Positions 1-11,028 are shown, numbered from the stretch's first letter. The stretch is DNA of 64,000 nucleotides from Nocardioides ungokensis (GCF_013466985.1 NZ_CP059164.1:2737001-2801000); one strand, 5' to 3'. Notes: generated from the sequence alone by a model not told the origin. Made by a program: numbers and translations.

Positions 1-1023
1 GGAACATGCCCTCGCCGTAGTACGGCAGGTGTCCGGAGGTGTAGAACAGCCCCTCCTTGGCGATGTGCGGAGTGCCGACGTACTCGAAACCCTCCTCGAT
101 GTGGCGCTGGCGGACGTAGTCCTCCATGACCCGCTTGATCACGCCGCCCTTGGGGTGGAAGACGGGGAGGCCGGAGCCGATCTCGTCCGGGAACGAGAAA
201 CAGGTCGAGGTCGCGGCCGAGCTTGCGGTGGTCGCGGCGCTCGGCCTCCTCGATCCGGTGCAGGTGCTCCTCGAGCGCCTCCTTGGACTCCCAGGCGGTG
301 CCGTAGATGCGCTGCAGCTGCTTGTTCTTCTCGTCGCCGCGCCAGTAGGCCGCGGCCGAGCGCATCAGCTTGAACGCCGGGATCCGCTTGGTGGGGCAGG
401 TGCGGGCCGCGGCACAGGTCGCTCCAGGCGACGTCGCCGTTGCGCCGGATGTTGTCGTAGATGGTCAGCTCGCCGGCGCCGACCTCGACGCTGGCACCCT
501 CTGCAACTTCATGGGCGGCATCGTCCGACTTGCCCGACCCCTTGAGACCGATCAGCTCGATCTTGTACGGCTCGTCGGCGAGCTCGCTGAGCGCGTCGGC
601 GTCGGTGGTCACCCGCCGGGAGAACTTCTGGCCCTCCTTGACGATCTTGCGCATCCGGGTCTCGATCTTCTCGAGGTCCTCGGGCACGAACGGGGTCTCG
701 ACGTCGAAGTCGTAGTAGAAGCCGTTCTCGATCGGCGGGCCGATGCCGAGCCTGGCCTCGGGGAACAGCTCCTGCACGGCCTGCGCCATCACGTGGGCGG
801 TGGAGTGGCGCAGGATGTCGCGGCCGTCTGGGCTGTCGATGGCCACGCCCTCGACCTCGTCGCCGTCGCAGAGCTCGTGGGCGAGGTCGCGCAGCCGGCC
901 GCCGACGCGGGCGGCGATCACGCTCGGGTCGTCGGCGAAGAGCTCCCAGGCCCTGGTGCCCGTCGTGACCGTCCGGTCCTCACGCGCGTCGGCGTGGGCG
1001 AGGACGACCTTGATGTCGGACAC
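1..1023 (-). CDS. thrS: threonyl-tRNA synthetase, N-terminal part (runs off window; two frameshifts)
   Basis: Charges tRNA-Thr in the cytoplasm. Only about the first 340 residues are inside the window; the aminoacylation core lies beyond base 1. Residues 1-65 form a TGS domain. The editing domain follows with HSTAH (H73, H77) and CRGPH further on, the zinc-like HxxxH/CxxxH set typical of ThrRS. The GTG start at 1021-1023 is preceded by AAGGAG at good spacing. Two compensating single-base shifts are visible: one base missing near 395, after CRGPHLP, and one T extra near 203; between them the true sequence continues in another frame. They look like sequencing errors because the family sequence resumes exactly. 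Identity is near certain. Confidence 0.95.
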
Positions 1024-1229
1024 AGGGAGCTCCTTGGTGCGAGGGCGAACGGACTGCTCGATCGTATCCGCCGGTCCGTCCGCCCCGCGCCCCGGTTTCC
1101 GGCCTGGCCGTACCCAATGCTGGGGACGCCTCCCCCACTCGACCGGCGCCGCCCCGGCCGGCCGCGGAAGGTGACGACGCCACCCGTGCCGGGAGGCGCC
1201 GGGTCGTGTCACCACGGGGGGACGTGCAG

Positions 1230-4200
1230 ATGTTCGGAGCAGGGCTGTCCAAGAGGCCGGTACGTCGGCCGCGCACAACGTGCGGAGCGTCCCGCAGGTC
1301 GCGGCGCACGCCGCTCCTGGCCGCGGTGGCCCTGGGCCTGAGCGCCCTGACCCTCACACCTCCGGCCCTGGGCGCCACATCTGTCAACACCGCGGTCTTC
1401 ACCGGAGGGCCGGCGATCTACAAGACAGCGACTGCGGTCTACGCACGACAGGGCGAGATCCTGGAGCTCGACGTGAGCACGGATCCCGGGACCCAGTGCG
1501 TGGAGGTGCTGGACGGCCGGGGAACGGTCTACACGCTCGGGAACAAGACCAGTGCCGCCTTCTGGCAGTTCACGGACGCCAACGCCTATCCATGGCTGAG
1601 GGTGGGGAGCGGCCGCGGCGACGTGACGGTGACGACGAGGGCCTACCCCGGCTGGTCACAGGGCCAGAACAAGTGCACCGGCTCTCCGAGCGCACTGAAG
1701 CAGGCGACGTACACGGTTGACAACGACACCCCCACCGCAACCGCCAGCCTGGCGCCGGCCCCGAACGCCGCGGGCTGGAGCAGTGCCGACGTCACGGTCA
1801 CGTGGACGGGCAACGACAACGGTGGCTCGGGGGTCAAGACCCTGAGCCCGCCCAGCTCCACGGTCACCACCGACGGCACCGCCACCCGTACGACGACGGT
1901 GACCGACAACGTGGGCAACACCGCCACGAGCGCCCCCGTGACCGTCAACCTCGACAAGACCGCGCCGACCATCACCGGCGCCCGGACTCCGGCCGCCAAC
2001 GCAAACGGCTGGAACAACACCGACGTGACCGTCTCGTTCACGCCGGCGGACGCGACCTCGGGCGTCAAGAGCGCGTCGGCGCCCACCATGCTGAGCGGCA
2101 ACGGTGCCAACCAGTCGGTCACCGGCACGGTGACCGACAACGCCGACAACACGGCGAGCGCCACGGTGTCGGGCATCAACATCGACAAGGTGCCGCCGAC
2201 GCTGTCCGGCAAGCCCAGCTCGGCCCCGAACGGCGCCGGGTGGTTCAACCACGACGTGACGATCGCGTGGACCGCGACGGACACGCTCTCCGGCGCGAAC
2301 GCGCCGGCGAACAGCACCATCACCGGTGAGGGCGCCGGGCTCACCGCCGTAGCCAGCACGACCGACCGTGCCGGCAACAGCAGCGGCTCGGTCCAGAGCG
2401 CCCCGGTCAGGATCGACCGCACCGCGCCGCACACCACGGTCTCCGCACCCCCGGCCTGGAACAAGACGGACGTGACGCTCAGCCTGGGGGCCGACGACGC
2501 GCTGTCCGGCGTCGCCGACACCCACTACGTGCTCGACGGCGGCGCGCCCGCCATCGGCACGTCCGTGCCGGTGAGCAGCGAGGGCCGGCACACGCTGGAG
2601 TTCTGGAGCACCGACCAGGCCGGCAACGACGAGACCCACCACACGGTCTCGTTCGGCATCGACAAGACCTCGCCCACGATCGGCCACACCCAGCAGCCGG
2701 CGCCCAACGCCGAGGGATGGAACAACACCGACGTCACCGTCACCTTCAGCTGCTCCGACGCGCTGTCCGGCGTCGCCGACTGCACCGGGCCGCGGCAGGT
2801 GACCGACGAGGGCCGGTCCCAGACCGTGACCGGGACCGTGAGCGACAACGCCGGCAACAGCGCCACCGACCCGGCCTCGGTCAGCATCGACCGCACACCG
2901 CCGCACATCACCGTCGACGACCTGCCGGCCCCCAACCAGCGCGGCTGGTACGCCGGCCCCCTCACCACCACCTGGACCGCCACCGACGCGCTCTCCGGCG
3001 TGGCGAGCCAGGATCGCGCCCACACGTTCGGTGAGGGCGCCGACCAGAGCGCGACCGGCACCGCCACGGACGCCGCCGGCAACTCGGCCTCGGCCACCAC
3101 GCCGCGCGTCAACGTGGACACCACCGCGCCCACGATCTCCGGTCGGGTGCTGCGGCGAACCCGGCGCGCAGGGCTGGTACGACGGCGACGTCACCGTCCA
3201 CTGGAGCTGCGACGACAACCTCTCCGGGGTCGTCGCCTGTCCCGACGACAGCGTCGTCACCGGTGAGGGCAGCGACCTGGCTGCCACCGCCGGGGTGAGC
3301 GACCGCGCCGACAACACGACGTACGCCACGGTGGACGGCATCCGCATCGACCGCACCGCTCCGACCACGTCCGCGACGGGCGTGCCGGGCGGCTGGGTGA
3401 ACGCCCCGGTGACCGTCGGCCTCTCCGCGAGCGACCACCTGTCCGACGTCGACTCCACCTGGTACGCCGTCGACGGCGGCGACCCGGTCCGCGGCAGCAG
3501 CGTCACGGTCGGCAGCGAGGGCGTGCACACCGTGTCCTACTGGTCGGTCGACCGGGCCGGGAACCGCGAGGCCGCCCAGTCCTTCACGGTCCGCCTCGAC
3601 CTGACCTCCCCCGACATCACCCCGGGCCAGGCCCCGGAACCCAACGCCAACGGCTGGAACAACACCGACGTCTCCGTGAGCTTCTCCTGCGCGGACCAGC
3701 CCGGCCTCTCGGGCCTCGCCGACTGCCCGGAGCCGCGGACGATCTCGACCGAGGGCCGGGCGCAGCGTGTCACCGGCACCGCCACCGACCACGCCGGCAA
3801 CCGCGTCAGCGGCTCCGCGGTCGTCAACATCGACAAGACCGCGCCCACCCTCACCGGAGCTCCGGACCGGCCCGCCAACGCCGCCGGGTGGTACGACGAC
3901 GACGTCACCATCGCCTTCGACGCCCACGACGCGCTCTCCGGCATCGACCACGTCACCGCGCCGCAGCACGTCGGTGAGGGCGCGGACCAGGCCGTCCACG
4001 GCACCGCCACCGACAACGCCGGCAACAGCGCGGACGCCGGCGTCACCGGGATCAACGTCGACGAGACCGCCCCCGACCTGAGCGCGGCGCCGACCACGCT
4101 GCCCAACGAGAACGGCTGGTACAACACCGACGTCACCGAGGTCTGGGTCGCTGCGGACACACTGTCCGGCCTCGCGGGCGACAAGCCCGCGGACGCGGTG

Positions 4201-7200
4201 CTCGCGACCGAGGGCCGTGGCCAGACCGTCTCGGCCACGGTCCGCGACCTGGCCGGTAACACGACCAGCGCATCCAGCCAGCCGGTCGACATCGACAAGA
4301 CCGCGCCGACGACCGACGCCTCGGCCCCTGGCGGCTGGAGCAACGGCGACGTCGAGGTCACGCTGACCCCGCACGACGCGTTGTCCGGGGTCGCCTCCAC
4401 GGAGTACCGCATCGACGGCGGCGCCCCGCAGCAGGGCACCTCGGTGACCCTGAGCGACGAGGGCAGCCACACCATCGACTATGCGAGCACCGACAAGGCC
4501 GGAAACACCGAGAGGGAGCAGTCCGTCACGGTCCGCATCGACCGGTCCGCGCCGACGATCACCCACACCCTGTCCCCGCCCGCGAACCGCAACGGGTGGA
4601 ACAACACCGACGTGACCGTCACGTTCGACTGCGCCGACCAGGCAGACCTGTCCGGCGTCGCGAGCTGCACCCCGGCGCAGGACGTCACGACCGAGGGCAT
4701 CGACCAGACCGTGACCGGCACCGCCACCGACAACGCGGGCAACGGCGCCGAGGACCGGGCCTCGGTCAGCCTCGACCGGACCAGCCCGCGGATCGTGGGC
4801 AGTCGTACGCCCGCGGCCAACGCCGCCGGCTGGAACAACACCGACGTCACCGTGCACTTCGACGGCACCGACGGGCTCTCCGGCATCGACGAGATCACGC
4901 CCGACCGGACCCTCGGTGAGGGCACCGACCAGTCGCTCGAGGGCCGGGCGGTCGACGCCGCCGGCAACGACGCCACCAGCACCGTCGGCGGGATCAACGT
5001 CGACGAGACCGCCCCGACCCTGCAGGGCGCGCCGACCACCGAGCCCGGCATCGACGGCTGGTACGCCGGCGACGTGACCGTGGGCTGGGCCGCCCAGGAC
5101 GACCGCTCCGGGATCGCCGGCGCCCCGGCCGACAGCACGATCACCGGCGAGGGCGCCGGGCTGCGGGCCACCGCCACCGTCTCCGACAGGGCCGGCAACA
5201 CCACGACCGCCGACAGCCTCCCGGTGAACATCGACCGCACCCCGCCGGCCACGGGGGCGGACGCCCCGACGGGCTGGAACAACACCCAGGTCACGGTGAG
5301 CCTCGACGCGGCCGACGGGTTGTCCGGCGTCGACGCGACCTACTACGAGGTCGACGGCGGCGATCGCCACCAGGGCTCGTCGCTCACGATCGACACCGAG
5401 GGCCAGCACGCGCTGCGCTACTGGAGCGTCGACCACGCCGGCAACGTCGAGCCGGCCCACAGCGTCACGGTCCGGATCGACCTCACCGCACCCGACCTCC
5501 GCGCCGACATCAGCCCGGCGCCCAACGCGAGCGGCTGGAACAACCGCCCGGTCACCGTGAGCTGGTCCTGCGACGACGCCCTGTCCGGCATCGCCACCTG
5601 CCCCGTAGACGTGCCGGTCGGCACGGACGGTGGCGGCCAGGACGTCTCCGGGACCGCGCTGGACAAGGCCGGCAACACCAGGACCGACCACGTCTCGGTG
5701 AGCATCGACAGCGTCGACCCGACGATCAGCGGCACGCCGGACCGGCCGGCCAACGCCCACGGCTGGTACGACGCCCCGGTCACGGTCGGCTTCGCCTGCG
5801 ACGACGCCCTGTCCGGCATCGCGGACTGCACCGCCCCGGTCCGGCTCGGTGAGGGCCGTGGCCAGCAGGCCGACGGCAGCGCCACCGACGCGGCCGGCAA
5901 CCGGCAGCGCACCAGCGTCGGCCCGATCGACGTCGACACGACCGCGCCGACGCTGACGGGCGCGGTTACCGCCCCGCCCAACGACGCCGGTTGGTACGAC
6001 GGCGACGTGACCGTGCACTGGACCGCGGACGACGCCCTCTCGGGCGTCGACGGTCCGGCTCCGGCGGACAGCACGATCAACAGCGAGGGACGAGACCTCA
6101 CCGCCGGGGCCACGGTCCGCGACCTCGCCGGCAACCAGACCTCGGCGAGCAGCCCGCCGGTGAAGATCGACCGCACCGCGCCGACCACGACGGTCTCGGA
6201 CGTGTCCCAGTGGACCAACAGCGCCGTCACCGTCGACCTGACCGCCAAGGACAACCTCTCCGGGGTCGCCGCCACGCACTACCGGCTCGACGACGTGGCT
6301 CCTGGCCAGGGCAGCAAGCTCACGATCGACACCGAGGGCGTGCACACGCTCCAGGTCTGGAGCACGGACGTCGCCGGCAACGTGGAGGCTCGCCAGGACG
6401 TGGTGGTCAGGATCGACCGGACCGCGCCGGGGATCACCCACGTCCAGGCACCGGCCCCCAACGAGCGCGGCTGGAACAACAGCGACGTGACGGTGACCTT
6501 CACCTGCACCGACGAGGCCTCCGGGGTCGCCGCGTGCACCGACCCGGTCACCCGCGGCGAGGGCGCCGCCCAGAAGGTCGTGGGCACCGCCAGGGACGCC
6601 GCGGGCAACACCGCCACCGACGAGACGACCGTCAACGTCGACGAGAGCCGGCCGACGGTGATCGGCAGCCTGTCCTCGTCCCCCAACGCCAACGGCTGGT
6701 TCAACGCCGACGTCGTCGCGAGCTTCACCTGCGCCGACCAGGCCGGCCTGTCGGGAGTGCTGACCTGCCCGGGTGCCCAGCGGCTGGGCGAGGGCAAGGG
6801 CCAGAGTGCCGGTGGCACCGCCACCGACGGCGCGGACAACGACAGCGAGCCCTTCCGGATGGGCCGGATCGACGTCGACGAGACCCGTCCCACGCTGAGC
6901 GGCGCGGCCACCACCGCCCCCAACGCGGACGGTTGGTACAGCGGCGACGTCACCGTGCACTGGACCGCGGCAGACGCGCTGTCGGGCATCGACGGCGACG
7001 GTCCGGCGAACACGACCGTCACCGGGGAGGGCGACGACCTCGCCGCCTCAGCGGCGGTCAGCGACCGGGCCGGGAACTCCCGCGCGGCGAGCGTGGGCGG
7101 GATCAGGATCGACCGGACGCCGCCGAGCACCGTCGCGACCGCGCCCACCGACTGGCAGAACGCCGACGCCACCGTCCGCCTCTCTGCCACCGACGTGCTC

Positions 7201-8193
7201 TCCGGCGTCGCGGCGACGCACTACTCGGTCGACGGCCGCGCCACGCAGGACGGGACCGCGGTGACGCTCAGCACCGAGGGCACCCACGAGGTGACGTACT
7301 GGAGCGTGGACCGGGCCGGCAACCGCGAGACAGCGGCGACGATCACGGTGCGCGTCGACAAGACACCGCCGACGATCACGGGCCGGGCCACCACGAGCCC
7401 CAACGGCGCCGGTTGGTACCGCACGCCGGTGACCGTGGCTTTCACCTGCAGCGACGCGGTCAGCGGCATCGCCTCCTGCCAGCCCGACAGCACGGTGGCC
7501 ACCCAGGGCACCAACTCGGTCACGGGGACGGCGGTCGACAACGCCGGCAACAAGGGCACCACGACCGTGGGCGGGATCAACGTCGACACCGTGGCGCCGG
7601 GCGTCAGCGTCGGCGGCGTGAAGGACGGCGCGACGTACACCCTGGGCGCCGTCCCGGCCGCCACGGTCTCGGCGAGCGACGCCACCAGCGGCCTTGCCGG
7701 CCCGGCGAAGCTCACCACCACGGGCGGCCTCCCCAACGGGGTCGGCACGTTCACCGTCACCGGCAGTGCCACCGACCGGGCCGGCAACGTGGGCACCGCC
7801 ACGGCGACCTACCGGGTCGTCTACGGCTACGGCAGCACGCTGTTCCTGCAGCCAGTCAACGACACCGCGCACCAGACCGGGCTGTCGACCAGCGTGTTCA
7901 ACGCCGGGCAGGCGGTGCCGATGAAGTTCCAGCTGCGCAACGCCGCCGGGCAGCTCGTCCAGGCCGGCAACGCACCCAAGTGGCTGGTGCCGGTCAAGGG
8001 GAGCGGCACCGGTGCGGCCGTCAACGAGTCGGCGTACGCCTCGACGACGACCGTCGGCTCGACGTACACCTGGGACGGCACGCAGTACGCCTACACCTGG
8101 AAGACCGACAAGTCCCAGGCCGGCAGCTACTGGCGGGTGGGAGTGGCCCTCGATGACGGCCAGACCTACTACGTGAACATCGGGCTCCGCTGA
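1230..8193 (+). CDS. giant secreted Ig-like repeat protein with C-terminal PxKF-type domain (one frameshift)
   Basis: About 2,320 residues once a single-base shift near 3145-3170 is bridged. An Arg-rich start and a hydrophobic stretch (LLAAVALGLSALTLTPPALG) form a Sec signal peptide. A unique N-terminal domain of about 115 residues precedes roughly 25 beta-sandwich-like repeats of 75-85 residues, each with a GW..DVTV strand, a D.LSG turn, an AGN motif and an IDKTAP linker. These resemble the OmpL47/Ig-like repeats of actinobacterial surface proteins. The C-terminus carries VPMKFQL, matching the PxKF-type domain that often ends such proteins. No LPXTG or membrane anchor is visible, so it is probably released or held non-covalently. 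ATG 1230 follows GGGGGAC; GTG 1206 in the same frame is an alternative. Substrate or partner cannot be told; an adhesin or wall-associated role is inference. Confidence 0.88.
1735..7590 (+). repeat. six-fold four-domain super-repeat (about 938 bp period) inside the surface protein gene
   Basis: The repeats are not uniform but cycle through four types. Type D contains a (T/H)xYxVDGG segment and lacks the usual APNxxGW lead-in; it begins near 2455, 3390, 4330, 5269, 6205 and 7147, a spacing of 935-942 bp. Type C, just before each D, carries a PADSTITGEG-like segment (near 2240, 3172, 4112, 5054, 5986, 6930). Types A and B are the GWNNTDVTV-like and GWYDD-like units. Six complete ABCD blocks are followed by one A-like unit and a degenerate final domain. 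This shows growth by duplication of a block of four domains. Confidence 0.85.
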
Positions 8194-8234
8194 GAGCGGG
8201 GCGGCGGGTCCGGTGGGGGGCCAGCCGCCTCGGC

Positions 8235-8928
8235 TCAGTCCTGCATGTCGCGGTAGCGCTTCGCCTGGCCGAGGAGCTCGCGGACCCGGTCGGCGTCGCC
8301 GGTGCGCGCCTTCATGTCCGCGGTCCCCAGCCCTCGGTGTACGGCGTGCCGTACGCCGCGGTGTCGCGCTGGTAGCGCCACCCCTCGGCGAGCGGGCCGG
8401 CGTCGACGGTGTCGTAGCCGAGGTCGTCGAGGAGGTCGGCGACCGTCTTCTTGGCGCCCTCGTCGTCGCCGGCGATGGCCAGGGCACTGCGGTCCTCGCT
8501 CCCGGACGGGCGGGCCAGCCCGAGCAGGTGCTCGAAGTAGATGTTGTTGAACGCCTTGACCACGTGCGACTCCGGCAGGTGCGCCTGGAGCAGCTCGGAG
8601 ACGGTCGTGGACTCGTCGTCGAGCTCGGCGACGTGACCATCACGCTGCGGGTAGTAGTTGTTGGTGTCGATCACGATCTTGCCGCGCAACGGCTCGACCG
8701 GACTTCGCGGTAGCTCTTCAGCGGGATCGTCACGACGACGACGTCGCCGGCGGCCGCCGCTTCGGCCGCGGTGGCCGCGCGGGCGTGGTCGCCGAGCTCG
8801 GCCACCAGGTCGGAGAGCGTCTCCGGCCCCCTGCTGTTGCTCAGCACCACGTCGTGTCCCGCGGCGACCGCGAGTCGGGCGACGGTGCTGCCGATGTGTC
8901 CTGCTCCGATGAGTCCGATGGTTGTCAT
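8235..8928 (-). CDS. F420-dependent NADP oxidoreductase-like protein (two frameshifts)
   Basis: A Rossmann-fold protein of about 230 residues. It starts TIGLIGAGHIGSTVA, the nucleotide-binding turn, followed by SNSRGPETL, VVVTIPLKSY and IDTNNYYPQRDG, all typical of the NADPH:F420 reductase/YrfG-like oxidoreductase family. Some family members reduce F420 with NADPH; others have unknown substrates, so the cofactor is not proven here. The ATG at 8926-8928 is followed by good coding sequence. One C is missing near 8695 (KSYREV continues in another frame) and another single-base shift lies near 8320, before the C-terminal ARTGDADRVRELL segment and the stop at 8235. It lies directly downstream of a tRNA terminator hairpin. 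Confidence 0.8.
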
Positions 8929-8939
8929 GGGATGCAGAA

Positions 8940-8969
8940 CGGCCCGGAACGACGGATCATTCCGGGCCG
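8940..8969 (-). terminator. hairpin between tRNA-Val remnant and reductase gene
   Basis: Ten-base-pair stem (CGGCCCGGAA with TTCCGGGCCG) and a 10-nt loop. It lies after the tRNA-Val remnant and 11 bases before the reductase start on the same strand. It probably ends transcription from the tRNA side; no clear U-tract follows. Confidence 0.5.
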
Positions 8970-8984
8970 GTGCTTGCGGTGTTC

Positions 8985-9024
8985 GGTGGGCGATACTGGG
9001 TTCGAACCAGTGACCTCTTCGGTG
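8985..9024 (-). pseudogene. tRNA-Val 3' fragment, exact 40-nt repeat of the tRNA-Val(CAC) 3' half
   Basis: These 40 bases are identical to 9076-9115, the 3' half of the complete tRNA-Val(CAC): part of the anticodon arm, the T arm and the acceptor end. The copies start 91 bp apart. The piece upstream of the fragment, which would be the 5' half, is instead the terminator stem at 9030-9064, although GTGGTAGCGCG within that stem also occurs in the D arm of the real tRNA. The fragment ends ACCG where the intact gene has ACCA. It is either a decayed tandem tRNA gene or an integration scar. Confidence 0.75.
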
Positions 9025-9029
9025 CAAAC

Positions 9030-9064
9030 AGCAGAGCCGCGCTACCACGTAGCGCGGCTCTGCT
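9030..9064 (-). terminator. strong hairpin terminator after tRNA-Val(CAC)
   Basis: Perfect 15-bp stem with a 5-nt loop (CGTGG on the transcribed strand), followed by TGTTTGC. It sits 14 bases after the end of the tRNA-Val gene on the same strand. Confidence 0.75.
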
Positions 9065-9077
9065 TCGGTGCTTCTGG

Positions 9078-9149
9078 TGGGCGATACTGGGTTCGAACCA
9101 GTGACCTCTTCGGTGTGAACGAAGCGCGCTACCACTGCGCCAATCGCCC
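9078..9149 (-). tRNA. tRNA-Val (anticodon CAC)
   Basis: A full cloverleaf can be drawn: acceptor GGGCGAT paired with ATCGCCC, D arm GCGC AGTGGTA GCGC, anticodon stem CTTCG/CGAAG around loop TTCACAC (anticodon CAC), and T arm with GGTTCGAACCC. The discriminator A is followed by an encoded CCA. It has the same body as the tRNA-Val(GAC) at 10912. Confidence 0.95.
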
Positions 9150-9326
9150 CGCTGACGCACCGGCCGGGATGCCCCGCGGTGCGGTCGCAGACTTTAGCGC
9201 ATGCGGACGGTTCACTCACATTCCGGGTCCTAGGTCCCTATCGCGTCACGCGCGTTGGGGTGCACCGTCTTCTCACCAGACCGGTCACGGGGGCCGGTCT
9301 CGTATGAGAACGGGGCGAGGGCCGAC

Positions 9327-9758
9327 GTGACGCAGCCGATTTCCCGGACGCTTTCCCAGGAGCTCACCCTGCAGTGCGTGGACGCACGCGGGCGTGGGAT
9401 CGAGCTGGTGGCGTCGTTCGGGTACGACCCGACGGACCCGTACGCCGTGTGGGTCACCTTTCCGTCGGCGCAGGGTGACGTCCGGTGGGCCATGTGCCGC
9501 CAGACCCTGCTCCGGGCACTGACCGACCCGGCCGGCCAGGGCGACCTCGAGATGTGGCCCAGCATCGACCAGGACGGGCGCGCGGTCGTCGTCCTGGAGT
9601 TCCGCTCCCCCGCCGGCCACCTGATCGCCCAGGCCCACACGCACGAGGTCTACCGGTTCCTCACCCGCACCCTCGCGGCCGTCCCCGCGGGCACGGAGAG
9701 CGACCACCTCGACCTCGACGGACTGGTCGCCGGCCTGCTCGGCTCAGAGTCCGAGTAG
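9327..9758 (+). CDS. SsgA-family cell division/sporulation regulator
   Basis: 143 residues beginning MTQPISRTLSQELTLQ. The domain is the actinobacteria-specific SsgA-like fold: YDPTDPYAVWVTF, a short VRWAMCRQTLLRAL helix, GDLEMWPS, and VVLEFRSPAGHLIAQAH, in the usual order over the whole length. Family members help place septum and peptidoglycan machinery (SsgB recruits FtsZ in Streptomyces). Non-sporulating relatives usually keep one copy, so a division role is likely. The GTG start at 9327 follows GGGCGAGG; the ATG at 9304 is out of frame. Its 3' end overlaps the convergent aminotransferase gene by 15 bp. Confidence 0.9.
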   Translation: MTQPISRTLSQELTLQCVDARGRGIELVASFGYDPTDPYAVWVTFPSAQGDVRWAMCRQTLLRALTDPAGQGDLEMWPSIDQDGRAVVVLEFRSPAGHLIAQAHTHEVYRFLTRTLAAVPAGTESDHLDLDGLVAGLLGSESE

Positions 9759-10562
9759 CTCCGGCTCGCGGCGGCGCCACAGCTCCGCCGCCGCCTTCGT
9801 CACCGGCCCGGGCGGGCAGGTCACGGTCGTCCCAGGCCGAGACGCCCTGTACGTCGCGCGTGGTCGAGGTCAGGAACACCTCGCTGGCCTGCGCCACGGT
9901 CCCGATCGGCTCGTCGACCTCGACCCCGCCGAACCACTCCAGGACCAGCGCCCGGGTGACCCCGGCCAGGCAGCCGCTCGCCAGGGTCGGCGTGCGCAGC
10001 TCCCCGTCCACGACGTAGAACACGTTGGACCCGTGCCCTCGCACAGGTGCCCGGCCAGGTTGGCGAAGACCGCCTCGCTCGCACCGCGCCGGTGGGCCTC
10101 GGAAAGGGCGACGACGTTCTCCGCGTACGACGTGGTCTTGAGACCAGCGAGCGCCCCGCGCTCGTTGCGGGGCCACGACACGGTCGCGACGGCCGTGGTG
10201 GCGGGCCACTCCGCCATGGCGTCGGCCACCACGACGAGCGTCGGCGGCTCGTCCCCGCGCCCGGATCCCAGCGGGGCCGGCCCTCCCGTGTAGGTGATCC
10301 GGATCCGCCCGAGGGGAAGGTCCTGGCCGTCGAGGACGGCGGCGACCCCGCGGCGTACGGCCTCCTGGTCGAGCTCGGGAAGCCCCAGCCCGGCGGCGGA
10401 CCTGGCGAGCCGCTCGACGTGCCGCGTGAGGGCGAACGGCAGGCCGTCGACCACCTTGATGGCCTCGAACACCCCGTCCCCCACGGTGAAGCCGTGGTCG
10501 GTGACCCGGACCGCCGGGGCGGTCGGGTCGGTGAGCAGGTCCCCGTCGATCCAGGCGCGCAT
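9744..10562 (-). CDS. pabC: class IV aminotransferase, probable 4-amino-4-deoxychorismate lyase (two frameshifts)
   Basis: A PLP enzyme of about 270 residues. MRAWIDGDLL, DHGFTVGDGVFEAIKV, a basic arm (RHVERLARSA), RIRITYTGG, then LKTTSYAENV (catalytic Lys) and EAVFANLAGHLCEGTGSN fit fold-type IV aminotransferases. The short length and GDGVFEAI favour aminodeoxychorismate lyase (p-aminobenzoate for folate) over IlvE or D-amino acid transaminase, but this is inferred. Single-base shifts near 10033 and near 9815 move the frame; the family ending VTKAAAELWRRREPELLGL is recovered after the second. ATG 10560-10562 is the only sensible start. Confidence 0.8.
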
Positions 10563-10627
10563 GGGTCCACTCTAGGAGTGGCAGGAGGGGCGACGGGGAC
10601 CTCCGACACCCCTCCGACACCCGGATT

Positions 10628-10655
10628 TTGCACCCCCGAGGGCATCGGCTACTGT
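10628..10655 (+). promoter_or_regulatory. sigma-70-type promoter for the tRNA Gly-Cys-Val cluster
   Basis: TTGCAC and TACTGT separated by 16 bases, 40 bases before the first tRNA. It is the best -35/-10 pair in the gap between the divergent aminotransferase start and tRNA-Gly. Confidence 0.6.
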
Positions 10656-10694
10656 TCCTTTCGCACCGAGGCCCGCAAGGGCAACGGAAAGCAA

Positions 10695-10767
10695 GCGGAC
10701 GTAGCTCAGTTGGTAGAGCGCAACCTTGCCAAGGTTGAGGTCGCGAGTTCGAGCCTCGTCGTCCGCT
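10695..10767 (+). tRNA. tRNA-Gly (anticodon GCC)
   Basis: 73 nt. Acceptor GCGGACG/CGTCCGC with discriminator T, D arm GCTC AGTTGGTA GAGC, anticodon stem CAACC/GGTTG around TTGCCAA (GCC), T arm GAGTTCGAGCC. First of three tRNAs in one transcript. Confidence 0.96.
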
Positions 10768-10799
10768 CGGAGAGGTCTCTCTCACGGTTTGGCCTCCAC

Positions 10800-10870
10800 G
10801 GTGGAGTGGCCGAGAGGCGAGGCAACGGACTGCAAATCCGTCTACACGGGTTCAAATCCCGTCTCCACCT
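10800..10870 (+). tRNA. tRNA-Cys (anticodon GCA)
   Basis: 71 nt. Acceptor GGTGGAG/CTCCACC, anticodon stem ACGGA/TCCGT around CTGCAAA (GCA), T arm GGGTTCAAATCCC. Second in the Gly-Cys-Val trio that is common in actinobacteria. Confidence 0.96.
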
Positions 10871-10911
10871 CGAACACCATCGGTCCCACTTGTGGGATCG
10901 TTGTTGCTCAC

Positions 10912-10983
10912 GGGCGATTGGCGCAGTGGTAGCGCGCTTCCTTGACACGGAAGAGGTCACTGGTTCAAACCCAGTATCGCCCA
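10912..10983 (+). tRNA. tRNA-Val (anticodon GAC)
   Basis: 72 nt. Acceptor GGGCGAT/ATCGCCC, anticodon stem CTTCC/GGAAG around TTGACAC (GAC), T arm GGTTCAAACCC, discriminator A and an encoded CCA at 10984-10986. It differs from the CAC isoacceptor at 9078-9149 only in the anticodon arm and a T-loop base. Confidence 0.96.
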
Positions 10984-10997
10984 CCAGCATCACCCCG

Positions 10998-11028
10998 AAG
11001 CCCCTCAGCCGACCAGGCCGAGGGGCTT
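10998..11028 (+). terminator. intrinsic terminator of the tRNA cluster
   Basis: Stem AAGCCCCTC with GAGGGGCTT and a 13-nt loop, followed by TCCTCTT. It begins 12 bases after the tRNA-Val CCA. Confidence 0.8.

Noticed and set aside
3109..6960. Very long open frame on the minus strand opposite the giant surface protein
   Set aside because: It is a by-product of high GC and the repeated codon pattern; its composition (Gly, Arg, Val, Asp) is that of a mirrored frame, and the plus-strand frame has signal peptide and recognisable domains.
8985..9024. Second functional tRNA-Val gene
   Set aside because: Only the 3' half is intact; the anticodon stem and acceptor 5' strand cannot form.
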